8,726 nucleotides of DNA from an uncultured Garciella sp. (GTDB lineage Bacteria; Bacillota; Clostridia; Eubacteriales; Garciellaceae). Location: contig USMD01000080.1 of NCBI GenBank assembly GCA_900555725.1, positions 1 to 8,726 on the forward strand, written 5' to 3'. The translations under genes and the position numbers were made by a program. Below are positions 6,864-8,726 of the stretch, piece by piece (position 1 is the first letter of the stretch; every line of letters begins with the position of its first letter). The notes under the pieces were generated by a model. It was not told the origin of the DNA and made no database searches. It worked only from the letters and a program-made list of their open reading frames with translations.

Positions 6864-6887
6864 TAAAAAGATTAAAAAATCTTTTTA
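6864..6887. repeat. AT-rich 10-bp inverted repeat upstream of etfB
   Basis: TAAAAAGATT (6864-6873) and AATCTTTTTA (6878-6887) form a perfect 10-bp inverted repeat with an AAAA loop. It is directly followed by the larger palindrome at 6889-6918. It could be a curved or regulator-contacted element; the A+T-only outer stem makes a strong terminator unlikely. Confidence 0.5.
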
Positions 6888-6888
6888 A

Positions 6889-6918
6889 AAGCAATGATTA
6901 ACCGGTTAAAAATTGCTT
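6889..6918. promoter_or_regulatory. 30-bp imperfect palindrome, candidate operator of etfBA
   Basis: The arms AAGCAATGATTAACC (6889-6903) and GGTTAAAAATTGCTT (6904-6918) are complementary at 13 of 15 positions, with the perfect 12-base core TTAACCGGTTAA (6898-6909). A contiguous palindrome without a loop suits a dimeric regulator better than an RNA hairpin. It sits just upstream of and overlapping the candidate -35 box. The regulator encoded directly upstream (CdaR type) is the first candidate to bind it; this is inference. Confidence 0.5.
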
Positions 6919-6934
6919 AATCCTAATTTAGTAT
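6906..6934 (+). promoter_or_regulatory. Weak sigma-A promoter candidate for etfBA
   Basis: TTAAAA (6906-6911) as -35 and TAGTAT (6929-6934) as -10, each 4 of 6 to consensus, are 17 bases apart. A poor -35 next to a palindrome fits a promoter that needs an activator. A promoter is required here because a strong terminator precedes it. The exact boxes are uncertain. Confidence 0.35.
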
Positions 6935-6942
6935 GGAAGTTT

Positions 6943-6956
6943 TAAAAACGTTTTCA
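6943..6956. promoter_or_regulatory. cre-like site (CcpA, catabolite repression) before etfB
   Basis: TAAAAACGTTTTCA matches the cre consensus TGWAANCGNTNWCA at 13 of 14 positions; only the G at position 2 differs. It lies just downstream of the predicted etfB transcription start and 29 bases before the start codon, a position where CcpA would block initiation or elongation. Repression of organic-acid oxidation by preferred sugars is common in Firmicutes. Confidence 0.5.
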
Positions 6957-6985
6957 TAATTTATGATGTGCTAAGGAGGTTAAAT

Positions 6986-7774
6986 ATGAATATTACAGTA
7001 TGTATTAAGCAAGTTCCCAGTACTTCAGAAGTTGAAATTGATGAAAAGACAGGTAATCTAAAGCGGGATGGTGTGGATTCTAAAATCAATCCCTATGACT
7101 TATTTGCGTTAGAAGAGGCGATCAGATTAAAGGAAAAAAACAATGCAATTGTAAATGCGATTACAATGGGACCTAATCAAGCAGAAGAAATCTTACATGA
7201 GGCTTATTGCCTAGGAGCAGATAACGGATATTTGATCACCGATAGAAAATGTGCCGGAGCAGATGTATTAGCTACAGCAAAGGCAATCTCAGAGGGAATC
7301 AAAAGAACAGGAGATTTTGACTTAATTATTTGTGGAAAACAAACCACCGATGGAGATACTGCCCAAGTAGGAGCAGAAATTGCTGAATTATTAGGAATCC
7401 CCCATGCAAACAATGTACTTAAAATCAAAGAAATCAAAGAAGACTCTATTGTAGTAGATATTGATCTACCAACCATGGTTCAAACCATTGAAATACAATT
7501 ACCTTGTCTCATATCTGTAGATAAAGATGTGAATCAACCAAGATTACCTTCCTATAAATTGAAAAAGGTTACAAAGGACAAGAAGATTACATCATTTGGA
7601 GTAGCTGATTTTGAAGATCCTGATGAATCCCACTATGGAATGAACGGTTCTGCCACCCAGGTAGTTAGAATATTTCCACCAGAATCCAATGAAGAAACAG
7701 AAACTTGGGAGGGGGACTGTGATGAACTTGCAGAAAAGATAACCCAAAAAATTCTAGAATTAAAAATAGTATAG
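6986..7774 (+). CDS. etfB: EtfB, electron transfer flavoprotein beta subunit
   Basis: A 262-residue cytoplasmic subunit of electron transfer flavoprotein, pairing with EtfA to carry electrons between an FAD dehydrogenase and other carriers. It begins NITVCIKQVPSTSEVEID, has the nucleotide-binding segment CGKQTTDGDTAQVGAEIAELLG (about 116-137) and the EtfB signature region LPCLISVDKDVNQPRLPSY (172-190). In electron-bifurcating complexes EtfB binds NAD and the bifurcating FAD. The start is ATG at 6986, with AAGGAGGT (6973-6980) 5 bases upstream; the GTG at 6968 would put the ribosome site inside the gene. The stop codon lies within the etfA ribosome site region, so the two genes are co-translated. 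Five of the six arginine codons are AGA, unlike murQ and murR. The exact partner dehydrogenase is off the window. Confidence 0.94.
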   Translation: MNITVCIKQVPSTSEVEIDEKTGNLKRDGVDSKINPYDLFALEEAIRLKEKNNAIVNAITMGPNQAEEILHEAYCLGADNGYLITDRKCAGADVLATAKAISEGIKRTGDFDLIICGKQTTDGDTAQVGAEIAELLGIPHANNVLKIKEIKEDSIVVDIDLPTMVQTIEIQLPCLISVDKDVNQPRLPSYKLKKVTKDKKITSFGVADFEDPDESHYGMNGSATQVVRIFPPESNEETETWEGDCDELAEKITQKILELKIV

Positions 7775-7784
7775 GAGGTTTACT

Positions 7785-8726
7785 ATGGCAAAAATAGATA
7801 TTGTTCAAAATGAGAAAATAGAAGCCCAAGAAGGACAAGAGATTACAAAGATTTGTCCCTTTGGAGCAATCGAATTCAAAGACGGAAAATTAGATATTAA
7901 TTCTGGATGTAAAATGTGTAAAATCTGCACCAAACAAAAACCACAATATTTTAAATTTGTGGACAATACAGTGAAAAAAGAAATCGATAAATCCCTTTGG
8001 AAGGGAGTCGTAGTATATGTAGAACATACCTACGGAGACATTCATCCTGTTACCTTTGAATTATTAGGGAAAGCCAGAGAACTGGCAGATAAGATCGGGC
8101 ATGAAGTATTGGCATTATTTGCAGGATATCAGATAGAAGAAAAGGCAGACGAATTACTACATTATGGGGCAGATAAAGTATTTGTTTATGATGAGGAAAA
8201 ATTAAAAGATTTTCGCATAGAGCCCTATGCAGCCGTATTTGAAGATTTTATTAATAAGCAAAAGCCATCAGTGGTATTGGTAGGTGGTACTACCATTGGT
8301 AGAAGTTTAGCTCCTAGGGTGGCTGCTAGATTTAAAACAGGATTGACTGCTGATTGTACTAGACTAGAAATTGATGAAAATACTGATTTATCTCAAATTA
8401 GGCCTGCTTTTGGGGGAAATATTATGGCCCATATTAAAACTCTCAATAGCAGACCCCAATTTGCCACTGTACGTTATAAGATATTTTCAGCTCTAGATAG
8501 AATGGATGAGGCAAGTGGAGAAGTTATTCAATGTGATATTGATAAAGAATTCTTAAAATCAGGCATTAAGGTTCTGGGCACTAAAGAAAAGGAAAAGGCA
8601 AAATATATAGAAGATGCTGAAGTACTAGTAGTAGCTGGTAGAGGAGTACAAAAAGAAGAAGATTTATCTATGATACAAGAATTAGCCGATAAATTAGGGG
8701 GAATGGTTGCAAGCACAAGACCTCTT
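7785..8726 (+). CDS. etfA: EtfA, electron transfer flavoprotein alpha subunit with N-terminal Fe-S segment (3' end beyond window)
   Basis: The first 314 codons run off the right edge without a stop; a full protein would be about 390-400 residues. ATG at 7785 follows AGGAGGT (7773-7779) by 5 bases, and only 10 bases separate it from etfB. The N-terminal part (about 1-65) is a short ferredoxin-like segment with CPFGAI (Cys24) and GCKMCKIC (Cys42, 45, 48): four cysteines, enough for one [4Fe-4S] cluster. From about residue 70 the normal EtfA domain I follows (WKGVVVYVEH, then LVGGTTIGRSLAPRVAARFKTGLTADC). The C-terminal FAD domain begins near 285 (VVAGRGVQKEEDL) and is cut. EtfA proteins with such an iron-sulfur extension are known from bifurcating lactate dehydrogenase (LctBCD) and caffeyl-CoA reductase complexes. 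With an adjacent CdaR-type regulator, a lactate or other hydroxy-acid dehydrogenase is the best guess for the next gene. Confidence 0.93.
   Translation, partial: MAKIDIVQNEKIEAQEGQEITKICPFGAIEFKDGKLDINSGCKMCKICTKQKPQYFKFVDNTVKKEIDKSLWKGVVVYVEHTYGDIHPVTFELLGKARELADKIGHEVLALFAGYQIEEKADELLHYGADKVFVYDEEKLKDFRIEPYAAVFEDFINKQKPSVVLVGGTTIGRSLAPRVAARFKTGLTADCTRLEIDENTDLSQIRPAFGGNIMAHIKTLNSRPQFATVRYKIFSALDRMDEASGEVIQCDIDKEFLKSGIKVLGTKEKEKAKYIEDAEVLVVAGRGVQKEEDLSMIQELADKLGGMVASTRPL

Noticed and set aside
1..8726. CRISPR arrays, tRNA or rRNA genes, insertion sequences, prophage or defence genes.
   Set aside because: None seen: no regularly spaced repeats, no cloverleaf-like segment, no transposase or integrase reading frame on either strand.

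Overview
The window reads as a low-GC, Gram-positive (Firmicutes) chromosome fragment. Its first 46 bases are not biological: they match an Illumina Nextera i5 adapter, including an 8-base index and the 19-base transposon mosaic end. Real sequence therefore begins at about base 47, at a contig end. The gene families, strong AGGAGG-type ribosome binding sites, TTG starts and U-tailed terminators all fit Firmicutes. The left part looks Bacillales-like (the gene order mupG-murQ-murP-murR is known from Staphylococcus). The right part (CdaR-type regulator, ferredoxin-domain EtfA) is more typical of anaerobic Clostridia and is AT-richer in places. I cannot fix the genus.

Region 1 (47-5403) is an operon for cell-wall amino sugar (N-acetylmuramic acid, MurNAc) uptake and recycling, all on the + strand: mupG (6-phospho-muramidase), murQ (MurNAc-6-phosphate etherase), murP (PTS EIIBC), murR (RpiR-family regulator) and a separate glucose-type EIIA. 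A good sigma-A promoter lies upstream, overlapped by one of two matching inverted repeats that suit an RpiR-type operator. A strong terminator ends the operon. Expected flow: EIIA passes phosphate to MurP; MurP imports MurNAc or MurNAc-GlcNAc as the 6-phosphate; MupG splits the phosphodisaccharide; MurQ removes the lactyl ether, giving GlcNAc-6-phosphate and D-lactate. MurR is the likely sensor of MurNAc-6-phosphate.

Region 2 (5404-5616) is a non-coding spacer. Region 3 (5617-6836) is a CdaR/PucR-type regulator with its own terminator. Region 4 (6837-8726) starts with a regulatory stretch holding two inverted repeats, a weak promoter candidate and a CcpA cre-like site. It continues with etfB and the first 314 codons of etfA, which carries an N-terminal four-cysteine iron-sulfur segment. 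This arrangement resembles operons for Etf-linked (electron-bifurcating) lactate dehydrogenase. The dehydrogenase gene itself would lie beyond the right edge.

The most interesting idea is metabolic. MurQ releases D-lactate, and the neighbouring Etf module looks like the start of a lactate-oxidising system, so the window may join MurNAc catabolism to oxidation of its lactyl side product. This is inference; a composition shift and the adapter at the contig end mean that a chimera or recent transfer must also be considered.
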